Positions 20,401 through 32,582 of a stretch of DNA of 64,000 nucleotides are shown in pieces. Under the pieces are notes generated by a model, which had not been told where the DNA came from, made no database searches, and saw nothing but the letters and a program-made list of their open reading frames with translations. Source of the stretch: Arabidopsis thaliana (Eukaryota; Streptophyta; Magnoliopsida; Brassicales; Brassicaceae); contig NC_003076.8 in assembly GCF_000001735.4 (NCBI RefSeq), forward strand, positions 11,470,001-11,534,000. Direction: 5' to 3'. Position 1 is the stretch's first letter. Each line of letters begins with the position of its first letter. The position numbers were made by a program, and so were the translations under genes.

Positions 20401-21360
20401 ATGACACACGAAAACGAATTCACTGCTGAAAATGAAAATCACTCTCTACAAAACCCCCTGGATATGACGCACAAAGTCGGATCATGCATTGATCAACCGA
20501 TTTTACACACCATTAACCAGACCTACTAATATTACACACCATTGACAAGAAATGAAATTTCACTCTTAAAAATAACAAAGATATCAAAAAGGCTTATTTT
20601 TTATTCATGGAATGAACCTTATTATATGGAGTAAATACAACAGTTTCATCCATAATAATTGTTTAACATGCAAATCATCAAAAGAGATGAAATTTAAATT
20701 CTAAAGTGCATGTAAGAGAGAGAAATCAACAAAATTAAATTCAGTCTTTGTTGTGGACAAAAATGGATCTTCCTTGATTCTTTTTTGGCTTAATACCCTT
20801 TTTTGTGCTTCTCTAATGGATCAAGATTATATACCAACTAGGTTTGTAGCTTAATTCATTTTGGTCTGGTCAGAATCTTTCATTAAATATGTGCATGTCT
20901 GAATCCAGTAAACTGGAGATCACCTGATTTGTAAATTTAATAACTCTTTCATCTGTTATCCGTTTGATTTGATTTTACTTCGAAAAATTCCAATATTGAG
21001 CTGAGCACATTCTACAAGTGGTTTTGTGCATTGATTCTTCGTCATTCAGCAGATACGCCTAAAACAATGAACACATGTTCAAGTGTTTCCCATAACCATA
21101 TCAAAAAGAGACAACACGTTTAAGCTTACATGTGTGAATGCAAACATTAATAATATGTGCAATCAAATCTTCTAAAGCTTCGATAACAAACTCACCCATA
21201 TTACCTAAAAGATATCTTTATGAAAATAAATTTTATTCACAATATTTAAATTAAATTTTTGTTGGTGAAGATATTTCTATTAATTATTATTACTTATATA
21301 TTTTCAAAATAACTAAATGTATTTACATATTTTACTATAAGTTTACCCACGTATCAGGTG
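20401..21360. other. duplicated non-coding stretch
   Basis: No gene is visible. Nearly identical to 55030-55990 with only scattered differences, so it belongs to the segmental duplication. Composition is AT-rich and no element ends can be read. Confidence 0.6.
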
Positions 21361-24300
21361 AGACTTTTTCTAGTTGTTTGTATTGAAAGAGATACCAACG
21401 AAAAGAGAGGCGGAGAGACCATAAAAATGACGATGAATAAAATTAAGATTGTTGTGGTGAGCATGATTTTTTCTGTTTCCAGCGAAACTCACATGATCTG
21501 AATTGATATCGGGTGAACTTATTGGATTTGGGTCACGGAAACTCATGGGTTTGGATTTTTGATTGAGAGAAATGAATGAAGTGAAGTAAGTTTTTGGGGC
21601 TTTAGTAATGGCATATAAGGGAGACTATATCCTATTGACCATTTGTAGATTTCCAAGTCGCCAATGTTGACCGATATTTTCTCATCTTCTGCATTTTGTT
21701 TAGTTGATTTATCTTCTCGATGGTTTATGTGATTTGAGTTTTCAATGAGGATAATCTTTCATTACCTACTTTTGTGGTCTAAGATGGTCAAAGATTACTT
21801 GAGAAGTTTAAATTTTGAATGCATAGGTATTATAGATGCATATTTAGATTATATATCCTTGATACCGACATCATTTTGAGAATTTTGAGATTATTTTAAA
21901 TATTTTAGGTTTAACTTGATGTTGTTAGACAACAACATTCTAGCAACAAGACGTTATATTTACGAAAGAATCGATCATACAACTAATGATATTTAAAACG
22001 AATATTGTCAAGAATTAGAAAATTATATAAGATTTGGAAATATTCAAAATTTATTTTATGAGAAAGCAAACTCTTTGTCTTTGTGTTAAGTGTGAAAATA
22101 AAACAATGTTTTTTTAGAAGAATTTGATGAATCACTTATATAAATAAGGATTGATGGTTAACTATTCGGTTTGGGTTCCTCATGGCGAAGATTATAATAT
22201 GACAAACAACCATTTTGCTTATAAAGATGTTCTTATGCTAAAGTCTTATATGGAGACAGTGAGTCCTTAAATAACAAATATTTTAGATGTTGAAAATCTA
22301 TAGCCAAGATTTGGTTAAAATATAGAAAAAGTATAATTTTGAAGAAAAATGTTTATTATTTTATGAATGCTGCAAAAAAAATCCAATTTGTGATAGATAT
22401 AAAGAAGATCTCTTGCAACAATGCTTAGCAACTTGTGTCATGAGTTTGAATATGGATTATACCAAAGAGAATAGAGGCGGATAGACCATAAAAATGACGA
22501 TGAATAAGACTAAAATTATGGTGGTGAGCATGATTGTTTTTGTTTATTCACATGATCTGAATTGATATCGGGTGAGCTTATTGGATTTGGATCTTGGAAA
22601 CTCATGGGTTCTGAGTTTTTTATTGAGAGAAATGAATAAAATGAAATACTTTTTTTAGGTTTCCGTAATGACATCTAAGAGAGACTATATAATATTGAAC
22701 ACTTGTAGATTTTGAAGTCGCCGATGTTGACCAATATTTTCTTATATGTTGCTTATTGTTTAGTTGATTTATCTTCTCGATGGTTTATGTGATTTGAGTT
22801 TTCAACGAGGATAACCTTTCATTATCTACTTTTGTAGTTTAAGATGGTCAAACATTACTTGAGAATTTTAAATTATGCATGCATAGGTATAATAGATGCA
22901 TAGTTAGATTTTATGTTCTTGATACCAACAACAATTTTTTGAATTTTGAGATTCTTTTAATATTTTATGTTTAACTTGATGTTGTTAGACAACAATATTT
23001 TACCAAAAAGATGTTATTTAAAACGAATATTGGCAAGAATAAGAAAATTATATAAGATTTGGAAAGAGTAAACTTTTATTTCTTTGTCTTTGTGTTAAAT
23101 GTGAAAATTTAAAACAATTTCTTAAAAGACCTTGACAAATCATTTATAGAAAAGAAGATTGACGGTTAACTATTCAGTTTGGGTTCCTCATGACGAAGAT
23201 TATAATATAGCAAACAATCATTTTGCTTATGAAGATGTTTTTAGGCCTGAGTCTTATACGAAGACAGTGAGTCCTTAAATAACTATGATTTTAGATGAAG
23301 TTGATAATCCATAGCCAAGCTTTGTTCAAAATATAAAAGAAGAGCATAATGATGAATAAAATTATTTTAATATATTATGAATGCTGTAAAAAAAAAATCA
23401 ATTTATAATGGATATGATGAAGATCTTTTGCAACTATGTTTAACAGTTTGTTTCATGAGTTTGAATATGGATTTTATCAGCAAAAATAGAGGTGGAGAGA
23501 CAATAAAAATAACGATGAATAAGATAAATATTGTGGTGGTGAGCATGATTTTTCTGTTTATAGCGAAGCTCACATGATCTGAATTTATACCGGGTGGCCT
23601 TATTGAATTTGAGTCACGGAACCTCATGAAAGGTTCTGGTTTTTGATTGAAAGAAATGAATTAAGTGAAAGAAGTTTTAAAGGTTTTAGTAATGGCATAT
23701 AAGGGAGACTATATCCTACTGAACAATTGTAAATTTCCAAGTCGCCAATGTTGACTGATATTTTCTCATCTTCTGCATTTTGTTTAGGTTATTCATCTTC
23801 TCGATGGTTAATGTGATTTGAGTTTTCAATGAGGGTAAGCTTTCATTATCTACTTTTGTAGGCTAAGATTATCAAAGATTACTTGAGAAGTTTAAATTTT
23901 GAATGCATAGGTATGATAGATGCATATTTAGATTTTATATCGTTTATACCAACAACAATTTTTAGAATTTTGAGATTATTTTCAATATTTTAGGTTTAAC
24001 TTGATGTTATTGGACATCAATATTTTAGCTAAAATACGTTATATGTTTGAAAGAATCTATCATACAAGTAATGATATTTAAAACGAATATTGTCAAGAAG
24101 TAGAAAATTATATAAGATTTGGAAAGAGTAAACTTTTATTTATTGAGAAAGCTAACTCTTTGTCTTTGTATTAAGTGTGAAAATAAAATATTATTTTTTT
24201 AGAAGACTTTGACAAATCACTTACATAAAAGAAGATTGATGGGTAACTATACAGTTTAGGTTCCTCATGGTGAAAATTAGAATATAGCAAACAATCATTT

Positions 24301-24499
24301 TGCTACGTTTTTAGGCTTGAGTCTTATACGAAAACAGTGAATCCTTAAATAACAATGGTTTTAGATGAATTTGATAATCCATAGCCAAGATTTGGTTAAA
24401 AATAGAAGAAGATTATAATGATGAAGAAAAAGGTTTTATTATATTATGAATGCTGTAAAAAATCCAATTTATGATGGATATAAAGAAGGTCATTAGAAC
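21361..24499 (+). repeat. tandem array of about 1.03-kb units, left part
   Basis: Anchors repeat at fixed spacing. GTGAGCATGAT occurs near 21457, 22525 and 23539. The TAACTATTCGGTTTGGGTTCC block occurs near 22160, 23168 and 24243. Units differ from one another by many substitutions and small indels. Translating one unit gives, with stops, WVPHGEDYN, then EEKGFYYIMNAVKNPIYDGY and LATCVMSLNMDY. That resembles the N-terminal part of CACTA TNP2-like transposases (a HGE block, then FY.LL..A..PLY.GC). The array is decayed and encodes nothing intact. Confidence 0.65.
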
Positions 24500-25834
24500 C
24501 AGTGTTAAAAAATGGGTAGGCGGTAGCTAGGTGGTTAACCTGAGTCTAGCGCCTAGAGCGATTAATCAGGGCCGAGGCGGAGCCTAGGCGTTAATGTATT
24601 TTTATTTAATTTTATTTATTTATTATTTTAAAACTTTTATAATAGACTATAAATTCCAATATCCATGATAAAGTTCAACAAATGTATAATGATAAAGGTA
24701 AGATTAAGATCTAAATGATCTCGTTGAAACCTAAGCTACAAAATAATGCAAAATTCTCCTAAATAAAACTTAACGTAAGGCTTAACCTAATGAAAACTAA
24801 GAGTAATCTTAAATCTTTGAAAACCCAAAAGTAATCTTAAATCCTAAACTTCTTCTCCTCTGATCACATCTACATTCACCACCTGCTCATTATCTGATTC
24901 AAATTCAATATTAATAGTGATATCATGCTCTTCATGAGATTCAATATCTTCTCTAGGTTTATCATTTGGAGTTTGGTAAACAGGCTCACCATTAGGCTCT
25001 TCATCTCTTTCGCTTGGCTCTACAAACTATTCTTCTGCATTTCTTCCATCTTTATCATCTTAAATCACATTATTATTTTTTCTTTGATAATTTGTTGCTT
25101 GCTGAACAACTTGGCATTGAATTGGACATATACTAGATTATTAAGTCGATTAACATCTAGTATATTCCTTTTCCATGTATGAATCTACAACATAAAGTCT
25201 TATAATTCAGTAGCTATCCTTCAAAAAATCAAAAAGAATATTTAAGATAAAAGAAAAGCAAGAAACTTACCCTTTCAAAAGCACTCCAATTACGTTCACA
25301 ACTAGATGATCTAGGTGTTAAAGAGAAAATCTTTATTGCTAATCTTTGCAAAGTAAGCACATGACAACCATATAACGACCACCAATTCCCTAAAATATAA
25401 ACTAAATCAAAAAACGTGGATGATCAAATAATCATTAAGGTTATTAAAATCAAGAAAATACCTGGTTCAAATTTCTCATCATTTTGTTGACATCCTCTCA
25501 AAGCTATAGCTCTCCCAAAATCTCCAGACTTCATCTTATAATTATTAAAATTATCATTGACGACTTTAGCTTGTATTTCAAACTCACCATGGTAAAAAGT
25601 CCCCACACAATTCATAAATCCATCAATTAACACCTAATCATGCTCGATCGTTGCGTCTTCGTAAAAGTAGAATGGGTTCAATACAAAGGCGCTCATGTGC
25701 AAACAAGAATCAAGTCTCCCTTTCATTTTATCATCAATGATATCGAATATTGGTTTGTAATTCCTCTCCAGATCATTACAAGCGATCGTAATCTTATTTC
25801 TTACTTCTAGGAGCTCTCCAAAAATAAAACCCAC
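24500..25834 (-). mobile_element. truncated hAT transposon
   Basis: The 3' end is a CAGTGTTAAAAAATGGG terminal sequence at 24500 followed by GCGCCTAG-rich subterminal DNA, typical of plant hAT elements. Transposase coding lies on the minus strand and breaks off at about 25834, where the 1.03-kb array resumes about 170 bp further into its unit. Insertion or later deletion therefore removed part of both. The other terminal repeat and the eight-base duplicate are gone. Confidence 0.75.
25270..25834 (-). pseudogene. hAT transposase, C-terminal part
   Basis: Exon pieces read on the minus strand are ITIACNDLERNYKPIFDIID with RLDSCLHMSAFVLNPFYFY (25634-25834) and the ...QQNDEKFEPG segment (25424-25633). 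A 72-bp intron with GT and AG at 25461 and 25390 separates these from NWWSLYGCHVLTLQRLA and SLTPRSSSCERNWSAFE (about 25270-25389). The last block is the hAT dimerisation region. The DNA-binding and most of the catalytic part are missing. Two in-frame breaks near 25634 make it a relic. hAT transposases cut and paste DNA between short terminal repeats. Confidence 0.82.
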
Positions 25835-26636
25835 AAGAGAAATGAATGAAATGGAGGAAGTTTTTGGGGTTTTAGTAATGGCATATAAAGGAGACTATAT
25901 CCTATTGAACATTTGTAGATTTCCAAGTCTTCAATGTTGATCGATATTTTCTCATCTTCTACATTTTGTTTTAGTTGATTTATTGTCTCGATGGTTTATG
26001 TGATTTGAGTTTTCAATGAGGGTAAGCTTTTATTAGCTACTTTTGTAGTCTAAGATGGTCAAAGATTACTTGATAAGTTTTAATTTTGCATGCATAAGTA
26101 TTATAGATGCATAGTTTGATTTTTTATATCCTTGATACCATCATCATTTTGAGAATTTTAAGATTATTTTCAATAATTTAGGTTTAACTTGATGTCGTTA
26201 GACAACAACTTTCTGGTAGCAAGATGTTATATGTATGGAAGTATCGATCATACAACTACCGATATTTAAAACAAATATTATCAAGAATTAGAAAATTATA
26301 TAAGATTTGAAAAGAGTAAACTTTTATTTAAGAAGAAAGAAAACTCTTTTTCTTTGTGTTAAGTGTGAAAATGGAAAAATGTTTTTTTAGAAGACCTTGA
26401 ATCACTTATATAACAGAAGATTGATTGGTTAACTATTCGGTTTGGGTTTCTTACGGCGAAGATTAAAATATGGCAAACAATCATTTTGCTTATGACATTT
26501 TATTAGGCTTGAGTCTTATAAGGAGACAATGAGTCCTTAAATAATAATGATTTTAGATGCATTTGATAATCCATAGCAAATATTTGGTCAAAATGTAGAA
26601 GAAGAGTATACTAGTGAAGAAAAAGATTTTATTATA
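25835..26636 (+). repeat. tandem array of about 1.03-kb units, right part
   Basis: It resumes at GAGAAATGAATGAA, continues through the TAACTATTCGGTTTGGG block (about 26437) and stops inside a unit at GATTTTATTATA, where other units continue TTATGAATGCTG. The break marks the edge of the MULE. Confidence 0.65.
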
Positions 26637-28491
26637 AGGAAAATCCCAAAACAAACCTCCAAATCAAAATATTTTCCTAACTAAAACATCAAACTTTTTT
26701 TTATTCCCATTTAAAACCTCTATGTAGTTAAATTTATCAACATAAACATCCAAATCTCCAAATTTGTTCCGAACCTAAGGTTGACTAACAGTCAACATTA
26801 ACTTTGTTTCAAAATAAGAAACACCCTTTAAATGAGTTTTTTTTGTCGTTAGTTTTTACCTTAATTTCACATGTGTATTAAAACGAGAATTCACATAAAA
26901 ATAAAAGATAATATATAATTGAAATACGGTTAAAGAATCATAACCTAATAAAATTCTTACGCCATAAAATTGATAGGTGAGGAGAACTTGAAGCAGCTAT
27001 AAGCATTGATATAGTTGATTCACCAATATGTGATGGTTTACGGACACTAGCAATTGCATTGTTTTTTTTTTTCTTTTTTGAAAGTCGATGAGATTATCCT
27101 TAAGCTGTATTTGATGCTTTTTAGAAGTTTTATTTGGATTTGTACTACATGCTGATCTTGGAGGCCTACGAACTGGTATCTATAGAGGAAATGACACCAA
27201 GATAAGAGACTGTATATGTAAAAATGATCTAAATAGGAGACATCACAATATATTACCTCTTGAGGATTCTTAGGAGGTCAATCTCTTTTTTCCTTACGCT
27301 GAACTGGGTTCTTCGTATTTTTGTATTTGGCTTTGTTATAGCTTGCTTCGCAATAATTTGAACAATGTATGATTCCCCCATGTCTTATTGAATTTCCAGA
27401 GTTGGTCTTAGATTCATTATGCTCTTTCTTCCTTTTGTAACTCTTTGCTCTTCTTGGTGGCCTGCGAAAATTACGCACTCGAATGGGTATTCTCCCTGTT
27501 TTTCCCCAAAGTTTCACTTCATTAACAGGATAAATATTTCTTGTATATGTTCCCGTCTAAATATTTGAGTAATAATATTGAGATAACATACTTGTTAACA
27601 TCGTCCTCATTGTCATTTATGATAGTTAAAGCATGCATACAAGGAATACCTTAAACAATATGAAAAGTGAGAAAAATCATATTTCGAAAACAAGAAAAAC
27701 ATGAATATAATCACTTACCTGTGAGATCTCACCGACGACATGCATATTGATGGTTTGAGAAGCTCACAGTATACCCACTCTCAAACTCAACAACCTCATA
27801 CAAAGTGGCAGTACTACATAAAGTAGCACAATACCTCTCATCAACCCTCGACTTCTCCAACACTTTTAAGTGTTATAAGTGAAAACTGGACATCCGATGC
27901 CAAACACTGTTTTAACCTCCGAGAGATCCTCTCCATTATTTGCCTTCTTAGAGTTTTTCAATAGATTGATGATTGGCTTTAACCTTGCTTCTCTGATTGT
28001 CTTGTTAAAACTTTCTGAAATATCTTTGTGAACATCCATGCATTGAGAACCCAGATTGAAGTATGCACGTGACCATGTCTTAGGTTGTGTATTCAACAAG
28101 GCCTCATATGCTTTAGGATCATAGTTTAGTAATAACTTCTTCTTTATAATCAAATTCCCTCGTATTGTAACTATAAGCAACATATCAGAACATGACTTTG
28201 TACTCTGAAGATACATAATTCTTTTTCCAATTTGCATATATATGTCTCGAACAAATTCTATTATCCACACTTAGAAGCTCGGATGCAATTACATTCACAA
28301 TTCCCTCCATAAACATTTATTAAAAACAGATGATGGTTATTCAATTATAATCTAATAGATTTTTTCATTAAAAACAAAACTTTTTGCTTATTTGAGATGA
28401 TGGTTAGGTTATCTCCCAATTGCAATCCAAGGTCAACCTTCAGCTTTCTCGCAAACCACGCCTACGTATCTTTATCTTCACATCTCACAAT
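26637..28491 (-). mobile_element. MULE (Mutator-like) relic
   Basis: Begins with GGAAAATCCCAAAACAAACC at the exact point where an array unit is interrupted, a plausible MULE terminal sequence. The minus strand carries a MuDR-type transposase. The other end is not present: at 28492 the CACTA terminal sequence starts inside the coding region. Confidence 0.65.
27278..28491 (-). pseudogene. MuDR-type transposase, C-terminal half
   Basis: From upstream to downstream on the minus strand, 28400-28491 reads RKLKVDLGLQLGDNLTIIS, the block near the MULE catalytic core. The frame 27866-28270 has KTWSRAYFNLGSQCMDVHKD and ISESFNKTIREARLKPIINL, characteristic of MuDR transposases. 27760-27850 reads ESGYTVSFSNHQY, and 27600-27660 reads GIPCMHALTIINDNEDD, the two halves of the SWIM zinc finger. 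27278-27517 is the basic tail with RRPPRRAKSYKRKK and a degraded CCHC finger (HCSNYCEASYNKAKY). Frames change several times. The N-terminus would lie beyond the CACTA insertion and is not found. Confidence 0.75.
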
Positions 28492-28992
28492 CACTACAAG
28501 AAAACAGGTCATTTGCAAGGTAGGTAGTCCTCCTCGCGGATGCGTCGTAAATATCACTTTGCATGTACTTTGCGACGCATTTGAATTCGTCGTGAATCTC
28601 TTGTCGCAAAACAAAATTCGTCGCAATTGTTTCGTCACTGTTGCGAAGAAACAGGTCCCTCGTAGAGCCTACACAATATAAACGTCGCAAAGTACATGCA
28701 ATGTTGCGATGAATATGCAAGTAAGTGTGTCGTGTAGAGTGAGGAATTTGCCAGGGATAGTTCAAGAATCCAATTTAAACCCAGTTTCACAAATTGGATT
28801 TTTTGTTTGAATTTAACATTAAAAGTATATCGAAAAAAAAAAGAAATCAAAAGTAAATATGAATTCTGAATAAAACTGAAATTGTTTGATATTCTAAGAA
28901 AGAAAAGCATAGAAATAGTTAGATTTTGAATGCAACAAAAGAAAGCAAAATAATTGGATCATATTATGCTTGAGGAGATGGCTGAGCTGCTG

Positions 28993-29980
28993 CTACTTCG
29001 GATTGTGGTTGGTCATGTGGTTCCTCTGTTTGCTCTTGTGCTCCTTGTGTTGTAGGTCTTTGAGCTTTAAGTGTTGTCGGTAGAGTTGTAGTTTTAGAAG
29101 TTTGTCGTTCCGTTTCTTCTCCGCTTCATAGGTCTCCTGATCAACAAAATCATCCCGAGCATGTCGATCGACCGAAGCAGATGGGATAATTGGAATAGAA
29201 CCACCACCATAATACCGTCCCTTTTTATTCTTTGGAGTAGCCTGAAAAATCAAACAAAAACATATGCATATCACAAACCACATAACATTGCAAAGAACTA
29301 TACTTTAAATTCACCAAACTCATCATCAAACAATCAATATTAATAGCTCAAAAGATTCAATGATGCAACTTATATTCAATGATGCAATTGAATAAGACTT
29401 CAAAACTCAAACAAGATTGAAAAAAGGGAAAACGTGAAGAACTAACTAGCATGTTGCAGTTTTATAGGCTGAGACAGTTCAAAAATAATACCTCGAACAG
29501 GATTTGATTCTTTGCAGCTGTTGATAAGCCACCAGGCTGGCCAGAATCACCCGGAGAAAGCTGAGACTCTTGCTCTAAGATCTTGGCTGAAACTTCCTTG
29601 CAAATTTGCTTTACAAAACCATCAATGAATTCTCCATTATTTCTCTTGTGAGTCTGCTCCATGGTCTGGACAATTGGAGGGAGTTGACCTCCATTCTTCT
29701 CAGCCTAACATGAAAGTTAAAATAGTAATCATCATCATGAAACTAGGAAAATGAGAAAAAAGTGAAAAGCATAAATTACTTACACTTTCTAATGCTCGTT
29801 TAGCATAAGTCTTTTGACCTGAGGTGTGTCTACTCGGACCATGACTGGCGACACTAGTGTTGCGAGATTTTGAACACTTACCACTTTTATTTTCAGACTA
29901 TGGATCAAGCCAAAAAACTTCAAAGCCCTTCCATACCTTAGGATCCATCCACATATGCATTGCTTTATCATCTATTTCCT
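28993..29980 (-). pseudogene. Ptta/En/Spm accessory protein (TNP1/Transposase_24-like), exons
   Basis: On the minus strand the order is as follows. 29800-29980 reads MHMWMDPKVWKGFEVFWLDP, then a stop, then KSRNTSVASHGPSRHTSGQ. 29462-29662 has MEQTHKRNNGEFIDGFVKQI and AKILEQESQLSPGDSG. 28993-29283 has KNKKGRYYGGGSIPIIPSAS and a Lys/Gln-rich coiled tail. HTHK..G.F.D and G..YG.GS are hallmarks of the plant En/Spm accessory family, which binds subterminal repeats. Pieces are separated by probable introns (29284-29461 and 29663-29790) and at least one stop. A GTCGATCGAC decamer at 29163-29172 encodes part of SVDRHARDD. Confidence 0.7.
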
Positions 29981-31250
29981 TCCACTTACTTTTCCACTTA
30001 CTTAACCTAGACATATTGTATATCAACACTTTGAAGGATATAATAATAACATTAAGCAACATAAGTATGTCTCACGAAAAAAATCTTGAATGATTAAAAA
30101 AAAAACGAATCCTGAGACTTGGCAGGTGAAGCAATCAAAAGATTACTAAGTTCCATCACAATTCACAAGTGAGGAAGACAATCTATCAATGACCACTTTG
30201 TCTAAAACAAAATGTGGAAATAGATATTATAGCAAATGCATAACGATTAAGCTAAGCTTGGTACAGAAAAAAAGAATACAAAATCCCAGTTGACGCAGAA
30301 TAATGTCAAAGGAATTAGCAGTAGAAATCATTATTTAAGATATGCAATAAATTACGCAGGAATCATAAACCTTAAAACTGTTGATCCAAACGTGAGATAG
30401 AGAAAGTAAATGAAGATCCAAGGTTGCTAATAGAAGAAGTAGCAAAACAGAGTTTCATAAGATATATTGACAAAACATCTCCATCAATGTGATCTTACCT
30501 TGAAGAAAACTGATCTTCTTCTCACCTACAAGTATGAACACAATGCTATGTAAGTTACTGACAATATATCTCAAGGGAAATTATATAACTCAAGGAAAGT
30601 ACTATGTAGTTGTATAACTTACAGTCCTTGTGCTCGTTTAGATTTTTATAGCAGCTGCAAAAACTGCAGAAGAGAAGGAAACAGGTAGAGATATTGAACA
30701 AAACGCATAATCTTAAACAAACAAGTTACAAAAGAGACATATAAACCTATGAATCAAACTTAAAACAAAGCGTTAAACAACAAAAAGAAAAAATATTAAT
30801 GTTCCATCTCTCAATCCATAACCAGAAAAAGAAGCCTAGACATAAAACAAAAAAAAGCTCAATGAAGACAATCGATTGACCATAAAATTAGCACCAAAGA
30901 ACATAAATTTCCAGCAAAAATAGATAATAGAGGGCGATTTCAATTTCACAACCCTAATATCATGCAAACAAACAAACCCTAACTCTTATTGTTCAACAAA
31001 ACCCATTGATCGAAAAACACCTTTAGAGAAGAAGAGACAAACCGTGAGCTTGAAAATCTCTAGAAAGAAAGAAAACAGATGAGAAGCCAATTGATTGAAC
31101 GAAGCAGACGACGATGATGCTTTCGCCAACAGAAGATCCGAAGTTTCTCGAATCGAAGAGAAGAGAAAGAGAAACTGAGAAGAGAAGAGAAAGAAATGGA
31201 AGGGAAACTGAGAAGTTTCCCAAACATAAATAAGAATGACCTAAATTTTG
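29981..31250 (-). other. upstream and intronic DNA of the CACTA element
   Basis: No coding block can be recognised. GA-rich DNA at 31130-31210 (read as CT-rich on the minus strand) resembles a 5' leader. The frame at 31023-31223 is low complexity and not supported. Confidence 0.4.
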
Positions 31251-31428
31251 GTCAATTATTTAACGCGTGTTTTCCCGTAATTTAATTGCGAGCGACGTCG
31301 CTACTTCGACGCAAATTCGTCACAAAAGTTGGAGAAAAGGCCATTGGGCCAGAAGGGAACAAGGCCTAATATGTATGGAATTTTGTTATTAAGCAAGAAA
31401 CTATTAGGTTAAGCAAAAGTATTATAGA

Positions 31429-32306
31429 GGGAAAAAACCCAAAAACAAACCTCAACTAATTTTTATTTGGACGTTTAATACCCAATTGTTTTTGCTTGGA
31501 AGATAAATACACGAAATAATAAAATTATGCAATTTAATATCTAAACAATTAAATATTGTTATTTTCATACTCACGATCTCACAACAAAAATAAAATTCCA
31601 ATTTTACCATTACCATCTCAATTAACTATTAATTTTTAGATGATATGATAAAAAAATTATAATTTTGGATAAAAATTAAAATTATTAACATTTTAGTTTA
31701 TGGTGTCTAAAAATTTAAAATTTTAATTTTATTATAATTATTTTATTTTAAAATTGAACATAAAAATTAGAGCAAATCAAAAATATTTTAAAATAGTCAT
31801 TTTACAATCTTATTTTATCGTTGCAATATCAAAGAGACGTTTGCTCTTTGAGAAAATCTAGAATCGAAGATTAATCTTATTCGTTGAGATTCGGGTTGAG
31901 ATTGGCTATTTTGCAACTAAAACCAAAATTAGCCATTTTTGTGAATTGATAAATCTTGAGAAAGACGATGGGATTTTGATTGAGAGTTTGTCGAAACTAG
32001 TTTGATTCGTGAAGAACATAAAATCGAATAAAGAGTTTCTCACCACAAACAATGTTTACCGGCCATTTTAAAATATTTTTAATTTTCTCTAATTTTTATG
32101 TTAAATTTTAAAATAAAATAATTATAAGAAAAACGAAATTTTAAAATTTTAGACACAATAAATTAAAATGTTAATAAAATTAATTTTTATCCAAAATTAT
32201 AAAATTAATATTATATCATCTAAAATTTAATAGTTAATTGAGATGGTAAGGGTAAAATTGGAATTTTATTTTTGTTGTGAGATCGTGAGTACGAAAATAA
32301 CAACAT
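31429..32306. mobile_element. non-autonomous MULE/MITE-like element with long inverted arms
   Basis: Begins GGAAAAAACCCAAAAACAAACC, like the MULE start at 26638. Arms 31553-31803 and 32064-32305 are inverted copies of about 245 bp (for example ACGATCTCACAACAAAAATA against TATTTTTGTTGTGAGATCGT), separated by about 260 bp. No transposase is encoded. The right arm lacks the outermost 120 bp, apparently because the Copia LTR at 32307 cuts it. Confidence 0.7.
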
Positions 32307-32455
32307 TGTTGTAACAAGAGAAAAAGATAGAAGAAATGAGTGTGTTATTCCATCGAATAAAGGGTCCTTTATATAGGAGTACAAGAGAAAGGTAAAACCC
32401 TAGAGACATCTAGATGATGGGCCTTATAATGGGCATCCATCTATTATTCATAACA
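32307..32455 (-). repeat. 3' LTR of Copia element E
   Basis: 149 bp. The minus-strand start is TGTTATGAATAATAG and the end TTACAACA. A minus-strand TATA-like CCTATATAAAGGACC lies at about 32366-32380. It is preceded on the minus strand by the tract AAGGGGGAG (32456-32464). A very short LTR, as in some Bianca/Hopscotch-like Copia elements. The second LTR is not found in the window. Confidence 0.75.
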
Positions 32456-32582
32456 CTCCCCCTTGATGACCATTATAGTACCATAACTCCTAAAATATTT
32501 GAAATGTTGCCTCATTAAAAACTTTACCAGGAAAACCCAATGGGAAAAACCATGGTTATGGGAAAAAGAGTGCAACACACAA
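32456..32582 (-). other. polypurine tract and 3' untranslated region of Copia E
   Basis: AAGGGGGAG at 32456-32464 abuts the LTR. Before it is the common Copia tail with CCCATTGGGTTTTCCTGGT and TTTTTAATGAGGCAAC. Confidence 0.7.

Larger units (their letters stand above)
28492..31345 (-). mobile_element. CACTA (En/Spm) transposon, one terminal repeat lost
   Basis: Starts CACTACAAGAAAACAGG at 28492, the classical CACTA terminal repeat. Dense GCGACG/CGTCGCAA subterminal motifs follow (28535-28720) and reappear at 31288-31335. The partner terminal sequence CTTGTAGTG is not found after 31335, so the right end is truncated. The minus-strand interior encodes a Ptta/En/Spm plant transposase-family protein in pieces but no TNP2-type transposase. 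Confidence 0.75.

Noticed and set aside
31023..31223. 66-codon hydrophobic minus-strand frame
   Set aside because: Made of GA/CT-rich repeats in the leader region of the CACTA element; no signal of a real protein.
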